A stretch of DNA of 40,183 bases from Verrucomicrobiota bacterium. Its GTDB lineage: Bacteria > Verrucomicrobiota > Verrucomicrobiia > Limisphaerales > J093. The first letter of the stretch is position 1. Each line of letters starts with the position of its first letter. The stretch spans positions 1 to 40,183 of the forward strand of contig JAKLFY010000058.1 of the NCBI GenBank assembly GCA_022710935.1, written 5' to 3'. A program made the translations under genes and the position numbers. This document shows, piece after piece, positions 17,722 to 27,214 of the stretch. The notes beneath the pieces were generated by a model. The model made no database searches, was not told the DNA's origin, and was given only the letters and a program-made list of their open reading frames with translations.

Positions 17722-18816
17722 TTAGCGGCCCGTTGTGTCGGCGGTTTCCAGCGCGGCATTGATCATGAGTGTCTCGCTGACGTTTTCGAGTGTGAGAAGG
17801 CCGACGATGCGTCCGCCGGACATCACGGGGAGCGTGGCGCACTGGAGGCTGTGCATGGACTCGACGGCCCGTTTGAGGAAGGCGGCTTCATCGACCGTGG
17901 CGCATTGGCGGCACATGACTTCGGTTACAGGCGCGTGGCGGCGGCCTTCGGAAAGCGCCTTGACGAGGTCGTTGCGGCGGAGCATGCCGACCGGCAGTCC
18001 GTTTTCGAGCACCGGGAAGTCCTGTTGGGATCCGGCAAGCAGCTCGGTCACGGCGGTGTCGAGCGTGTCCTGCGTCGAAAGCGCACGGAAACGAGTCATC
18101 ATTCCGTCTCGGACCCGGAGGCCGTCGAGTGCCGACTGCATCTCGACCGCGCTGGCTTCGGCCTGGGCGCCCAGAAACACGAAGATGGCGATGAAGACCA
18201 GGAACGGATTGTAGAAGAAGCCGAGGATGCCGAAGAGGATCGCCATGGCCTGGCCGATATTGGCGGCGATGGTCGTGGCGCGGCGTCGTCCGAGGCGCAT
18301 CGCCAGCAAGGCGCGCAGGACACGCCCTCCGTCCATCGGAAACGCCGGCAGCATATTGAACAGGACGAGGAAGATGTTGACCACCAGCAAGCGTTCGAGC
18401 AATGAACCGTCGGTCACGGTGAGTTCGTGGACCGGTTCGAAGGCGCGCGCGAGCCAAAGCCAGCCGAACAGAACGGCGGCGATCGCCACGTTCACCGCGG
18501 GTCCGGCCACAGCGACCCAGAACTCCTGCATCGGTTTCTCGGGCATCCTCTCGAGGCGGGCGACGCCGCCGATCGGCAGCAGCGTGATGTCCTGAGTCCG
18601 GACGCCAAAGCGGCGGGCCATCAGCGCGTGTCCGAATTCGTGCAGAAGCACGCAGCCGAAAAGGACCAGGAAGAACCCGACACCGGCGATCGCCGCCTCG
18701 ATGCGCTGCGTGTTGCGCCAATGAATGTACGCCAGGAAGCCGAGCAGCAGCAGGAACGTGAAGTGAACGAAGACGTCAATCCCGAACAGTCTCCCGACTT
18801 TGATGGACCATTTCAT
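17722..18816 (-). CDS. Site-2-protease-type M50 metalloprotease with CBS domains
   Basis: 364 residues from the ATG at 18816, chosen because the frame upstream is Arg-rich and not membrane-like. It is a polytopic intramembrane zinc protease of the M50B family. The zinc site has H59, E60 and H63 in LLHEFGHAL and D162 in FPMDGGRVL. Membrane helices lie at about residues 13-31, 40-60, 98-125, 140-160 and 185-215. Two CBS domains follow (about 230-360: VRDGMMTRFRALSTQDTLDT, PVTEVMCRQCATVDEAAF) and may bind adenosyl ligands to control activity. Such proteins cleave membrane-bound regulators. The isomerase-like gene ends 29 bp upstream on the same strand, so they may share a transcript. Confidence 0.92.
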   Translation of the reverse strand: MKWSIKVGRLFGIDVFVHFTFLLLLGFLAYIHWRNTQRIEAAIAGVGFFLVLFGCVLLHEFGHALMARRFGVRTQDITLLPIGGVARLERMPEKPMQEFWVAVAGPAVNVAIAAVLFGWLWLARAFEPVHELTVTDGSLLERLLVVNIFLVLFNMLPAFPMDGGRVLRALLAMRLGRRRATTIAANIGQAMAILFGILGFFYNPFLVFIAIFVFLGAQAEASAVEMQSALDGLRVRDGMMTRFRALSTQDTLDTAVTELLAGSQQDFPVLENGLPVGMLRRNDLVKALSEGRRHAPVTEVMCRQCATVDEAAFLKRAVESMHSLQCATLPVMSGGRIVGLLTLENVSETLMINAALETADTTGR

Positions 18817-18845
18817 CGCGTTTCGCTTCGCGTCCGCCCGCTCGA

Positions 18846-20408
18846 CTATCCGAGAAACTCCCATTGGATGCCGACGCGCTTGAGCGCGTAGCCCAGCTCC
18901 TTCGAGTAATCGCCATAGCCGGTCATCCAGTGAAAACCGGGCATGCGCTGGGCCAGGTGCAGGCTGTCGCACTTGAAACGGATGTCAATCTGATCGCGGC
19001 AGATCGCCAGGAAGGGGCTGTCGACGATGTCGCCCAGCAGACCCACCCAGCGGTCGGCTTTGAAGCCGGGCAGAATGTTCGTCGTCACCTGGCCTTTGCG
19101 CATCTCGACTTTCGGCGCCGCGCCGTAGTCGGACTCGAAATGCGTCATGATCCGCGCCGGTTCGATGGTCCGGCCATCCATTTTGCGGGGGCCGGTGCAG
19201 TGGGCCAGGGTGATCAGGCCCTCGTGGGGATAGGTGGGGTCGTTGAGGAAGACCGGGTGGCCGGAGATGTTGCTCAACAGGATGCCCGACGGAACGACGA
19301 CGAAATCCGATTCGCAGAAGGCCATGTAGCCGTCGTCGTTGAGGGTGCTGAGCGTCAGGCATGCGGTGGTTTCAGACATCGGCATGATGGTGCCCATGCA
19401 CTCGTTGATCGTGATTGCCCGGCAGTCCGCCTGCTTCATGATCGCCCGAAAGATGTGATCCAGCAGCATCGCGTTCTCCACGAACTTGAGATCGGTCTCG
19501 AGGGTCGTGCCTGGCAGCTTCAAATAGGCCTCGGCTCGCTTCTGCGCCAGATCCAGGGCGGCGTGGTCCGCCCGCGCCGCCTTGATCATCTCCGCCAGGT
19601 CCGGGTACGACACCGCCTGGATGTCCAGTTTGAAACGTTCTTTCGCCAGTTCGGGCGCCCTGGGGTGGGCCCAACCGCTGGCGCCGCCGATGGCGACGAT
19701 CCGGCTGCTCATCGTATTCCTCAGTCCGCACAGCGCCCGCAGTCTCCAGAGCACCTCGCCCAGGTTGTCCACAACCACATCCTGTTCGTCGAAGTTCTTC
19801 GTGACGCGTTCGTCCGAGTGGTTCCGCAACTGGATGGGGCTGACGATTTCGTACCACAGCGAGACCGGGCCGGACTTGTGTCGCACGAAGTAGATGACGT
19901 CCTTGCCCTGGTCGCGGAACTGCTGGAACACGTGCGACGGTCCGCCCGCCGCGTACAGCAGGACTGTGTCCGCGCCGGCGAGATCCGCCACCCCTTCCAA
20001 CTGTTTCGGATCGCGAATGGCCGTGACAGGCAGAAACTCGACGGGGAAGTCGGCGTTCGCCCGCAGCGTGTTCAACTCTTCAAGGATGCGGGCCGTCTCG
20101 GCCTTGGCGTCCTCCTCGGTCTGGATGCCGCCCCAGGGCCGCCAACTGGTCTTGGGCGCCCGCTGGGGCGTCGCGTACGTCAACACAGGTTTGACGCGCA
20201 GCGGCTTCCGGGCAGGCGGAACAGGCAGGGTGCCATCTGTTCCCGCCACATCAGCCCGCGGGGCCCAGGCAAAGGCCATGCTGCCCACCGCGACGCCGCT
20301 GATGCCGCCCAGAAAACTGCGGCGCGAAATGCCCGCGCCACCTTCAGGGGCATGCGCGTGCGGACAACAATGGGCGTGGCAGTGGGGGGTATGATCGTGT
20401 TCTGACAT
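18846..20408 (-). CDS. Tat-exported sugar-isomerase-like protein
   Basis: 520 residues from the ATG at 20408, fixed by an AGGAGG sequence 8 bp upstream. The first 22 residues are His/Cys-rich (HDHTPHCHAHCCPHAHAP). A twin-arginine signal ISRRSFLGGISGVAVGSMAF follows, so the folded protein is exported. The mature part has a Rossmann-like first half and a C-terminal half resembling L-fucose/L-arabinose isomerase folds (ITINECMGTIMP, AFCESDFVVVPSGILLSNIS, ITLAHCTGPRKM). Acid and His residues in those motifs could hold a metal. It is a paralogue-type fold rather than a proven isomerase, and export is odd for one. It precedes the M50 gene by 29 bp. Confidence 0.65.
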   Translation of the reverse strand: MSEHDHTPHCHAHCCPHAHAPEGGAGISRRSFLGGISGVAVGSMAFAWAPRADVAGTDGTLPVPPARKPLRVKPVLTYATPQRAPKTSWRPWGGIQTEEDAKAETARILEELNTLRANADFPVEFLPVTAIRDPKQLEGVADLAGADTVLLYAAGGPSHVFQQFRDQGKDVIYFVRHKSGPVSLWYEIVSPIQLRNHSDERVTKNFDEQDVVVDNLGEVLWRLRALCGLRNTMSSRIVAIGGASGWAHPRAPELAKERFKLDIQAVSYPDLAEMIKAARADHAALDLAQKRAEAYLKLPGTTLETDLKFVENAMLLDHIFRAIMKQADCRAITINECMGTIMPMSETTACLTLSTLNDDGYMAFCESDFVVVPSGILLSNISGHPVFLNDPTYPHEGLITLAHCTGPRKMDGRTIEPARIMTHFESDYGAAPKVEMRKGQVTTNILPGFKADRWVGLLGDIVDSPFLAICRDQIDIRFKCDSLHLAQRMPGFHWMTGYGDYSKELGYALKRVGIQWEFLG

Positions 20409-20416
20409 AGTGAATT

Positions 20417-20422
20417 CCTCCT
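20417..20422 (-). promoter_or_regulatory. Strong ribosome binding site
   Basis: AGGAGG on the minus strand, 8 bp before the ATG at 20408. Most starts in this window lack such a site. It decides the start of the isomerase-like gene. Confidence 0.75.
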
Positions 20423-20538
20423 GACAAGAGACACCTCGGACCATGCGATTGAATGGCAGGGTGGCTGATGGTCACGGCCAACTGCTTATCGGATGGACGA
20501 CCGGTCGGCAACAGAAAAGCGAAGCACAGCAAAACGAA

Positions 20539-20570
20539 GCACCCTCTCCCCGGCGGCGAGAAGAGGGTGC
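20539..20570 (-). terminator. Rho-independent-like terminator of the LamG/Ig gene
   Basis: GCACCCTCT/AGAGGGTGC forms a perfect 9-bp stem with a 14-base loop 33 bp past the gene's stop. On the minus strand it is followed by TTCGTTTTGC, a weak U tract. Confidence 0.65.
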
Positions 20571-20602
20571 CGTGCAGCGGGCTGCCGGACAGTCAGCAGA
20601 CG

Positions 20603-23600
20603 CTAGAGTTTAACCCGATAGAACTTGGCGGCGCCGCTGGTGGGCACGGCGAGGTAAGGGGCCTTGGCGCCGGCGACCGGCGTGTACGGACCCTGGACGG
20701 CCTCCGCCGATTCGAGGGTTCCGGCCTGCCAGATCAGCGAGATTCCGGCCTCGGTCCTGCCGAGCGTGAGCGTCACGGGTCCTGCGCTGTCGAAGCTCAG
20801 GCCTTTCTGGCCGACTGTGTAGATGGCCTGGGCCTCGTATGTGGAGAGCGCGCGGCGCCACACGCCCACATCGTCGATCTGGAACGTGCCGTCCTCGCCG
20901 TAGGTCCCGCTGGCCTGGCCGATGTTGACCGGTGTGCCGGTGGTGACGTTCCACGTGCCGGCGAGCGATCGGACGTCCTTGAGCACGCCATCGATGTAGG
21001 TGGTTGCATCGCCCTGGCGGTCGAAGGCCACGACGATACTGTGCCACTGATTGTCATTGAGGACGGAACCGGTTCCGCCCTGGTATCCGACGCCGGGCCA
21101 CGCGGCCGGGGCGTCGGCGTCGTTCAATCCCCACCAGAGGCCCGGTTCGTTGTAGGCCGGACAGATGGTGAAGCCGGCGCCGCCCATCGAGTTCTGCGTG
21201 TTCGAGATGAAGGGCAGATCGCCGGGGAGCCCCGAATACTTGACCCACAGCGAGACCGAGAAGTCGACGTCGGCTCCGAATGCGAGGTCGGCGGGCGTGT
21301 CGAGTGTGACGTAGTTGTAGACGCCCTCGGCGGTGATCGTGTTGTACTCGAGGGCCTGGCCGAGCTTGCCGGGCACAAAGACGGGTTCCCCCATCTTCGT
21401 CCCGTGATTGCCCCGTCCCGATCCGTCCTGGTAGTCGCCGTCGAACTTGAGATGCAGCACCAGGCCGTCGGCGAGGTTGATGAACTCAGGAGGCGGCATC
21501 ACGCCCAGCGTCGCGGGCGAACTGGTCACGGAGCGCCCGGCGTTCGACACCTTGACGGTGTAGGTCCCGCCGTCGGCATAAGACGCAGCGGCCAGCACGT
21601 AGCTGCTTCGGACCGCGCCCGGGATGTCGGCTCCGTCCTTCTGCCACTGGAAAGTCAGGGGGACGCTGCCGGTCGCCTGCACGCTCAGGGTGTAGGGCGC
21701 GCCGACTTGGATGATGTCGGATTTGGGCTGCGAGACGATCGTGGCGGGGACCGGGCCGGCGTACGCGCCAGTCCTTCCCGCGGTGTTGAGCGAGGCGATC
21801 TCCGCTTCGGTGAGTGGGCGGTCGTAGATGACCACATCGTCGATCATGCCGTTAAAGAAGCGTCCGGAGCCGCTGTCGGTGGCGAATCGCAGCGTGCCGT
21901 TGAACTCCTCGACCCCATGGGTCACTGTGTTGATGTTGTAGTAGAGTCCGGTGCCGTCATCGAGGTAGACCGTGGCCTGGGCCGGCTCGACCACCAGCGC
22001 CACAAAGTTCCATACACCGTCAAGCGGGTACATGCCTGATTGGAAGTTGTATGTGTTCGCGGCGTCGTTCCAGTGGTATCCGAGCTGGCCCCCCGTTTGG
22101 TAGTCCAGTCCGGCGACCGTGTTGCCGCCGCGCGAGAACACAATCCCGTCGTAATCTTCCTGTGCTCCGTTTGGCTTGATCCAGGCCACGATCGTGATGG
22201 TGGCCTTGTTCAGGTTGAGCGGGGTGAGGACTTCGACCATGCCCGAGTTGTTAAACGAGTAGGCCTTGTTCTGGGCGTCGAATCCCTGGAAGTCGGGCGG
22301 GACCGGGCCGGCTCCATTGATCGTGGCACCGCTGCGGACCATGCCGTCGCGGCCGCCCCAGTAATCGTAGGCGACCGTTCCGCTGGTTTCATCCAGGCGC
22401 CAGTATCCGACGGGCCCGAGGTCAGTCGCTGTGGCGGCCAGCTTGCTCGGGCTGAGGATTGCCAGGGTCGCCGAGGCGTCAAACGCGCCATAGGGGTTGG
22501 TGATTACCACGGTGTACGTGCCGGCGTCGGCTGGTGTCAGGTCTTTCATGACAAGGACCGGGCCGGTGGCGCCCGGGATTGGCGCATCGTTGTGTTTCCA
22601 CTGGTAGGTGAACGGGTGGCTACCAGTGGCCGCCACCTGGAAGGTGACGGTGCCGTTGACAAAGCGCACGGCGGATTGAGGCGTTTGAGTGATGATCGGC
22701 GGGCTGGTCTGGACGGTGAGTGAGAGCGCCTCGCTGATCAACTCGCGTCCCCCGGCCGTGGCGACGAGGTCGTAATTGCCCGAATCCGCGAGCTGGGCGT
22801 TGGCGATCACCAGCGTCGCGCCCGTCTGACCGGCCAGGTTCTGGCCGTCTTTGCGCCACTGGTAGGTGATGGGCGCCGAACCCGCCACGCTGGTCGTGAA
22901 GGTGACACTCATGCCTTCATAGACCGGGTCGGCCGGGGCACGGGTGATCGAGAGGACGCCCGGGAGCGCGGCGTCGAATAACGACTTGACCTGATCGTAC
23001 GACAACGCCTTGTCGAACATGGCGAACTCGTCCAGGGCACCGCGATAGATGCGTGTTGTTTGGTAGTTGTCCCAGCCCAATTCGAGGGTGGTGCCGCTGA
23101 AATCGTGCGGCGTGTGCGCGTACAGGTTGGTGGCTGCGATGAGACCGGCCGCCGTGCCCATGTACATCACGGCCTGCTCCGGCTCGACGGTCACGGCGAA
23201 GAACGTCCAGGCTTGATCAGGCGGGACGAAGGCGGCAGGGCTGAAGTTGTAGGCCTCACCATGGTCCTCCCAGTTGTAGCAGAGACCCAGTCCGTTATCG
23301 ATGAAGCCCAAGCCGGTCGCCTTGACCTGCGGCTCGGACACCTTGCGGTTGTGCATGATGCCTGCCCGAGTCGGCTGCGTCCCGTCACGTTTGAGCCAGC
23401 AAAGCATCGTCACCGTGTCCGTATTGATCGGCAGACCGGGGATGGTGACCGACCCGCTGGTGCCATTGAAACCGGTCGACTTGTTGTCCTCGCTGAAACC
23501 GGCGACGGACGGCATGCTCGGGCCGCGGAGCCCGGGCGTGGTCCCGATCTGGTAGATTCCGTTGGCGGCGGCGCCGAGCGTGCCGGAATTGACCGCGATC

Positions 23601-24520
23601 AGCGGCTCATACGGAGGCTCGTCGAGGCGCAGATAAACCGCCGGCCCGGAGCTCCTGACGACAGTTTCGTAGGGCTGCGGAGGGGTGGCCGCCCTGCCGG
23701 CCTGGTAATGGGCCAGGACATCGGCGTCGCTCAGGGCTTTCGTGTAGTAGGCGACTTCGTCCATCTGCCCGCCCCAGCCGTAGTCCCCGGCCACACCGTC
23801 GGCCCGCCCGCCAAAGGTCATTGGGACATCGGTGCGGTTGGCGTTGGGTGTGAACGTGCCGTCCACGGGCGTGGTGGCCGCGAGCGCTCCGTCGACGTAG
23901 AGCTTGATTGCTCCCGCTCCATCGTAGACTCCAACCACGTGATACCAATGGTCAACGTCGATTGCCATGTCGACCGCCGCGAGGCTGTTCCCGCCTGTTC
24001 CCGTGTGATAGATCCGGAAGAACCAGCCGTTGCCGTCGCCCAGGCCCGGTCCGCCCTGGTAAAACAGCCATCCGTATCGGGGCGTCGTGTTGAAATCCAC
24101 GGATGACGCCGGGCAGGCGATCGCCGAGGTAATCGCCGGTTTCGCCCAGAACTCGACCGAGAATGCGCCCGCGGTGTTGAGGTCGGCTTGCCAGGGGATG
24201 CGCACCCGCGCCGATCCGCCCCATCCGCCGTTCGCGTTCGGGATCACGGCGCATCGGCCGGCGGGATCGCTCGGGATGGCCCCGGGCTGGGTCCGGGTCA
24301 CGTTGATGTAACGGCCGTTGCCCGCGGCTCCAAACGAGCCGACATTGGCCGCGTAAATCTCGGGCGGCATCGGGTCGGCCTCGTTGAAACGCCAGTAGCC
24401 GACTGGGGCATGGGAGAGGACTTCTGAGGCGAAGTCGGCTTTCACGGGTGTCGCGGCGGCCCACGCGGTCAGCGCGACCGCGGCCACCAGCGGGATTCGG
24501 AAGTGTCTTGGTGGTTTCAT
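20603..24520 (-). CDS. Large exported LamG/Ig-repeat protein
   Basis: 1305 residues with a signal peptide ending near PVKA (residue 28). Domains run in order. LamG-type concanavalin folds lie at about residues 38-255 and 275-510 (GYWRFNEAD, VYLRLDEPPYEP). Two Ig-like domains follow at about 525-605 and 610-690 (TYQWRKDGQNLAGQTGATLV, TYQWKHNDAPIPGATG). Then come LamG at about 700-925 (GYWRLDETSGTVAYD), Ig at about 930-1010 and LamG at about 1015-1235 (LVLHLKFDGDYQDGSGRGNH). The C-terminal 60-residue strand-rich segment ends GAAKFYRVKL, a finish common in Verrucomicrobiota surface proteins. It has no catalytic motif, so carbohydrate or surface binding is likely. A divergent promoter region of 276 bp separates it from the next gene. 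Confidence 0.9.
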   Translation of the reverse strand: MKPPRHFRIPLVAAVALTAWAAATPVKADFASEVLSHAPVGYWRFNEADPMPPEIYAANVGSFGAAGNGRYINVTRTQPGAIPSDPAGRCAVIPNANGGWGGSARVRIPWQADLNTAGAFSVEFWAKPAITSAIACPASSVDFNTTPRYGWLFYQGGPGLGDGNGWFFRIYHTGTGGNSLAAVDMAIDVDHWYHVVGVYDGAGAIKLYVDGALAATTPVDGTFTPNANRTDVPMTFGGRADGVAGDYGWGGQMDEVAYYTKALSDADVLAHYQAGRAATPPQPYETVVRSSGPAVYLRLDEPPYEPLIAVNSGTLGAAANGIYQIGTTPGLRGPSMPSVAGFSEDNKSTGFNGTSGSVTIPGLPINTDTVTMLCWLKRDGTQPTRAGIMHNRKVSEPQVKATGLGFIDNGLGLCYNWEDHGEAYNFSPAAFVPPDQAWTFFAVTVEPEQAVMYMGTAAGLIAATNLYAHTPHDFSGTTLELGWDNYQTTRIYRGALDEFAMFDKALSYDQVKSLFDAALPGVLSITRAPADPVYEGMSVTFTTSVAGSAPITYQWRKDGQNLAGQTGATLVIANAQLADSGNYDLVATAGGRELISEALSLTVQTSPPIITQTPQSAVRFVNGTVTFQVAATGSHPFTYQWKHNDAPIPGATGPVLVMKDLTPADAGTYTVVITNPYGAFDASATLAILSPSKLAATATDLGPVGYWRLDETSGTVAYDYWGGRDGMVRSGATINGAGPVPPDFQGFDAQNKAYSFNNSGMVEVLTPLNLNKATITIVAWIKPNGAQEDYDGIVFSRGGNTVAGLDYQTGGQLGYHWNDAANTYNFQSGMYPLDGVWNFVALVVEPAQATVYLDDGTGLYYNINTVTHGVEEFNGTLRFATDSGSGRFFNGMIDDVVIYDRPLTEAEIASLNTAGRTGAYAGPVPATIVSQPKSDIIQVGAPYTLSVQATGSVPLTFQWQKDGADIPGAVRSSYVLAAASYADGGTYTVKVSNAGRSVTSSPATLGVMPPPEFINLADGLVLHLKFDGDYQDGSGRGNHGTKMGEPVFVPGKLGQALEYNTITAEGVYNYVTLDTPADLAFGADVDFSVSLWVKYSGLPGDLPFISNTQNSMGGAGFTICPAYNEPGLWWGLNDADAPAAWPGVGYQGGTGSVLNDNQWHSIVVAFDRQGDATTYIDGVLKDVRSLAGTWNVTTGTPVNIGQASGTYGEDGTFQIDDVGVWRRALSTYEAQAIYTVGQKGLSFDSAGPVTLTLGRTEAGISLIWQAGTLESAEAVQGPYTPVAGAKAPYLAVPTSGAAKFYRVKL

Positions 24521-24796
24521 AGTGTCTGTTGCAGTCTCGTTTACTGTTCACGGCCTGAGGCGTTTCCCCTCTCTCTGTCGGGGCGCGCCTTTCGGACTCG
24601 TTTCCTGCCCTTGCGCAGGCACCGGGAACCGAGGGTGCCACTTGCGAGGGCTTGACGGACCGGAGAGTAGTCGAGCTGAACCCGTCTGACAAGCCGAAGC
24701 TGCCCAATGGAGAACACCCGTGCTCTTTGACTTGCCGCGTGCTCCGGCCCGGCGGCAAACTCGACCTGTCAACAGCCAGGCTCACGATCCAGACAT
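24521..24796. other. Divergent promoter region
   Basis: 276 bp between two divergent exported-protein genes, without a gene of its own. No clear sigma-70 box pair or operator palindrome could be picked out by eye. Confidence 0.35.
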
Positions 24797-27025
24797 ATGA
24801 AATCACCATCGAGTGCGCTCTTGAGTCTGCTGGTCCTCGCGGCAGCCGTTGCTCAGAAGGCATCTGCCCAGGCGGACAAGCAGCCTGCGGACCGTGCGGC
24901 CCCGCGCCCCTTTGTCTTCTGCTGCGCGCCGGACAACGATTTGTACAGGGTTATGTCCGCCTGTGGCGCGCCTTGTTCAAGACACGACAGTGGGACGGAA
25001 GCCGTGCGCGCGGCGCCGGAAGGCGCCGGAGTGCTGATTCTGGCCGATGGCTATCCGGAGCGGGCGACGGAGATCGAGCAGTCGGTGTTTGACGAAGCGG
25101 ATCGAAAGCGCCTCCGGCTCTACATCGAATTTCCCGCCTGGCTGCCAGACACCGATGTCGGGCCGCCGAAGGGCACTGCGAAGGAGCGGGGGGTGGTCAC
25201 CTCGACCATCTTCGGCGAAGGCCTGCCGCCGCTTAGCATCCTCACGATCAGCGGCTGCCGATATATTCCGATTGGGGCCGGTTCGGGAGAGGGTGGGGGA
25301 TCGGGGCGTGCGGATCGGAATGCGACACGAGTATCGGCCCATCTCGTTCTGGCGAAGGTGGCGGGGGTGGACAGGGCGGTGTTCGGGCTCGATGAGACGC
25401 CGTCGGTGCCGGTGCTTTTCGATCATCATCGCGGCAACGTGCTGGTGGCCGCAACCAAGCTCAGCCATTTCGTCTCGGGCCGGTACATGCCGACGCAGGC
25501 CTGGCGCATCATCTGGCAGACGATCCTCGGCAGGCTTCAGGCTGGCGGGCCGGCGATTGACCTGGCCTGGATCCCAACGGTTCGGCCCAGCTTCGGGCCG
25601 GCGGATGCGCTGCCGCCGAATGCCGAGCGCGAAGCTTTGGGGCGCGCCGCGGATTGGATTGCGCGCAGTCGAGCCCTTCGCCACAGGGACTGGCCGCGCG
25701 AGGTGCTCGATCGGTCGCTGACCTACAACACCGTCCGGGACATGCCGCTGGCGGATTGGCCCGCGGGCGACGGTTCATTCGGAGTTCTGGAGGGTTACAG
25801 TTCGACCATCCGCGCGGATGGGAGCCAACCGATGCGCTACGCGGTTCGCAATGACTGCTCGACCGAGGTGGCCATGCTGCTTGCCTGCGACGCCGCAGTC
25901 GGCCAACGGCCGGCTCAGGCGCGGATCGCGCGCAATCTTCTCGAATATGTGCTCACGGCTTCAGGGCTCGCCGGCGGACCGCGGGCTGATCCCGAGAGCC
26001 CGTCCTTCGGATTGATCGGGTGGGCGCTTGATCATCCCGGATCGTACTGGGGCGACGACAATGCGCGGGGGCTGTTGGCGATTGGGGCGGCGTCCGCCCT
26101 GCTGGGGGAGTCGGGTTGGAACGAGGCCGTGGCGCGCTGCATTCTGGCGAATTTCCGCACGACAGGGCCGTACGGATTTCGTCCGTCGTGCGTCGACGAA
26201 AGCGGGCTGCGGGCCAAAGGCTGGCGGGCCTACTGGAACGACCGGCACGTGCACTATTCGCCGCACTTCCAGTCCTGGATCTGGGCGTGTTATCTGTGGG
26301 CCTATCAACAGACGCAGTTCGAGCCGCTGCTGGCGCGCAGCCGTACGGGCATCGAGATGCTCATGAGCGCCTATCCCGCCCAGTGGGATTGGTGTTTGCG
26401 GAGCGGCACGCTCGAACGGTCGCGTCTGCTCCTGCCGCTGGCCTGGCTGGTCCGCGTCCGGGACACGCCGGAGCACCGGCGGTGGCTGCGGCAGATCGCC
26501 GAGGATCTTGTCGCCATGCAGGATGCCTCGGGCGGCATCCGCGAGGTGATCAGCGACGGCGGACACGGCGTCGCGTCAAACGCCGCGTATGGCACGGGGG
26601 AAACGAGCCTGATCCAGAACACCGGCGATCCGGTGTGCGATCTGCTCTACTCGTGCAACTTCGCGCTGATCGGGTTGCACGAGGCCGCCGCTGCGACCGG
26701 CGATCCATTCTACGCACACGCGGAGGACAAACTGACGCGGTTCGCGTGCCGAATCCAGATCCGCTCCGACCGGGAGGCACACCCGGAGTTGGATGGGGCC
26801 TGGTATCGGGCTTTCAATTCCGAGCGATGGGAATACTGGGCCAGCAATGCCGACTGGGAATGGGGCCCGTGGTGCACGGAGACCGGGTGGGGCCAGCCCT
26901 GGATCGCCGCAACGCTGGCCCTGCGCGATCGGCGGACGTCGCTTTGGGACCTGGTCCAGAAGGTTGATCTGAAGAAACACATCGAGCGCCTGCGCCCTGG
27001 GATGCTGGCGGATTCGAGCCCCTAG
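24797..27025 (+). CDS. Exported protein with alpha/alpha-barrel glycosidase-like domain
   Basis: 742 residues with a signal peptide (LLSLLVLAAAVAQKASAQA). Residues about 38-275 form an alpha/beta region reminiscent of a flavodoxin/GATase-like fold (GVLILADGYPERATEIEQSV, VLFDHHRGNVLVAATKLSHF). Residues about 275-720 are helix-rich with aromatic turn motifs typical of six-hairpin glycosidase or lyase barrels (SYWGDDNARGLLAIGAASAL, MQDASGGIREVI, LLYSCNFALIGLHEAAAATG, WEYWASNADWEWGPW). Acidic residues for catalysis are plausible but I cannot assign them. No named family is recognised. Remnants of a second copy of its 3' end lie at about 29597-29690. The neighbouring gene on the far side encodes an Asp-box propeller convergent to it. 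Confidence 0.7.
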   Translation: MKSPSSALLSLLVLAAAVAQKASAQADKQPADRAAPRPFVFCCAPDNDLYRVMSACGAPCSRHDSGTEAVRAAPEGAGVLILADGYPERATEIEQSVFDEADRKRLRLYIEFPAWLPDTDVGPPKGTAKERGVVTSTIFGEGLPPLSILTISGCRYIPIGAGSGEGGGSGRADRNATRVSAHLVLAKVAGVDRAVFGLDETPSVPVLFDHHRGNVLVAATKLSHFVSGRYMPTQAWRIIWQTILGRLQAGGPAIDLAWIPTVRPSFGPADALPPNAEREALGRAADWIARSRALRHRDWPREVLDRSLTYNTVRDMPLADWPAGDGSFGVLEGYSSTIRADGSQPMRYAVRNDCSTEVAMLLACDAAVGQRPAQARIARNLLEYVLTASGLAGGPRADPESPSFGLIGWALDHPGSYWGDDNARGLLAIGAASALLGESGWNEAVARCILANFRTTGPYGFRPSCVDESGLRAKGWRAYWNDRHVHYSPHFQSWIWACYLWAYQQTQFEPLLARSRTGIEMLMSAYPAQWDWCLRSGTLERSRLLLPLAWLVRVRDTPEHRRWLRQIAEDLVAMQDASGGIREVISDGGHGVASNAAYGTGETSLIQNTGDPVCDLLYSCNFALIGLHEAAAATGDPFYAHAEDKLTRFACRIQIRSDREAHPELDGAWYRAFNSERWEYWASNADWEWGPWCTETGWGQPWIAATLALRDRRTSLWDLVQKVDLKKHIERLRPGMLADSSP

Positions 27026-27083
27026 GCGGCATGTTTCACACCCCGCCTGTGCACAGGGCGGTCAGACTTCGCGAGAGGACCGC

Positions 27084-27115
27084 GATGCGGGCTAGAAAAG
27101 CAAAACCGCGCCGGG
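27084..27115. repeat. Dispersed repeat fragment
   Basis: This segment is a partial copy of the left half of the inverted-repeat element at 36446-36668 (GGGCTAGAAAAGCAAAACCG and GCGCCGGG, compare 36503-36530). It lies between two convergent genes. The sequence just upstream (27030 on) is only weakly similar to the element's outer part. Confidence 0.6.
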
Positions 27116-27214
27116 TCCGAGGTGCAAAGAGGTGCGACACACTGTTCCGATGGCAGGACGCCTTGAGGATCGGCTGAAGGCTCCTGGTTCCCTTTCCGGG
27201 CGCTGTGGGCGTGT

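Noticed and set aside
18864..20405. A 513-codon plus-strand frame opposite the isomerase-like gene
   Set aside because: The minus-strand protein has a Tat signal, a strong ribosome site and family motifs; the plus frame has none.
20453..22039. A 528-codon plus-strand frame opposite the LamG/Ig gene
   Set aside because: Shadow; the minus-strand LamG and Ig repeats are unmistakable.
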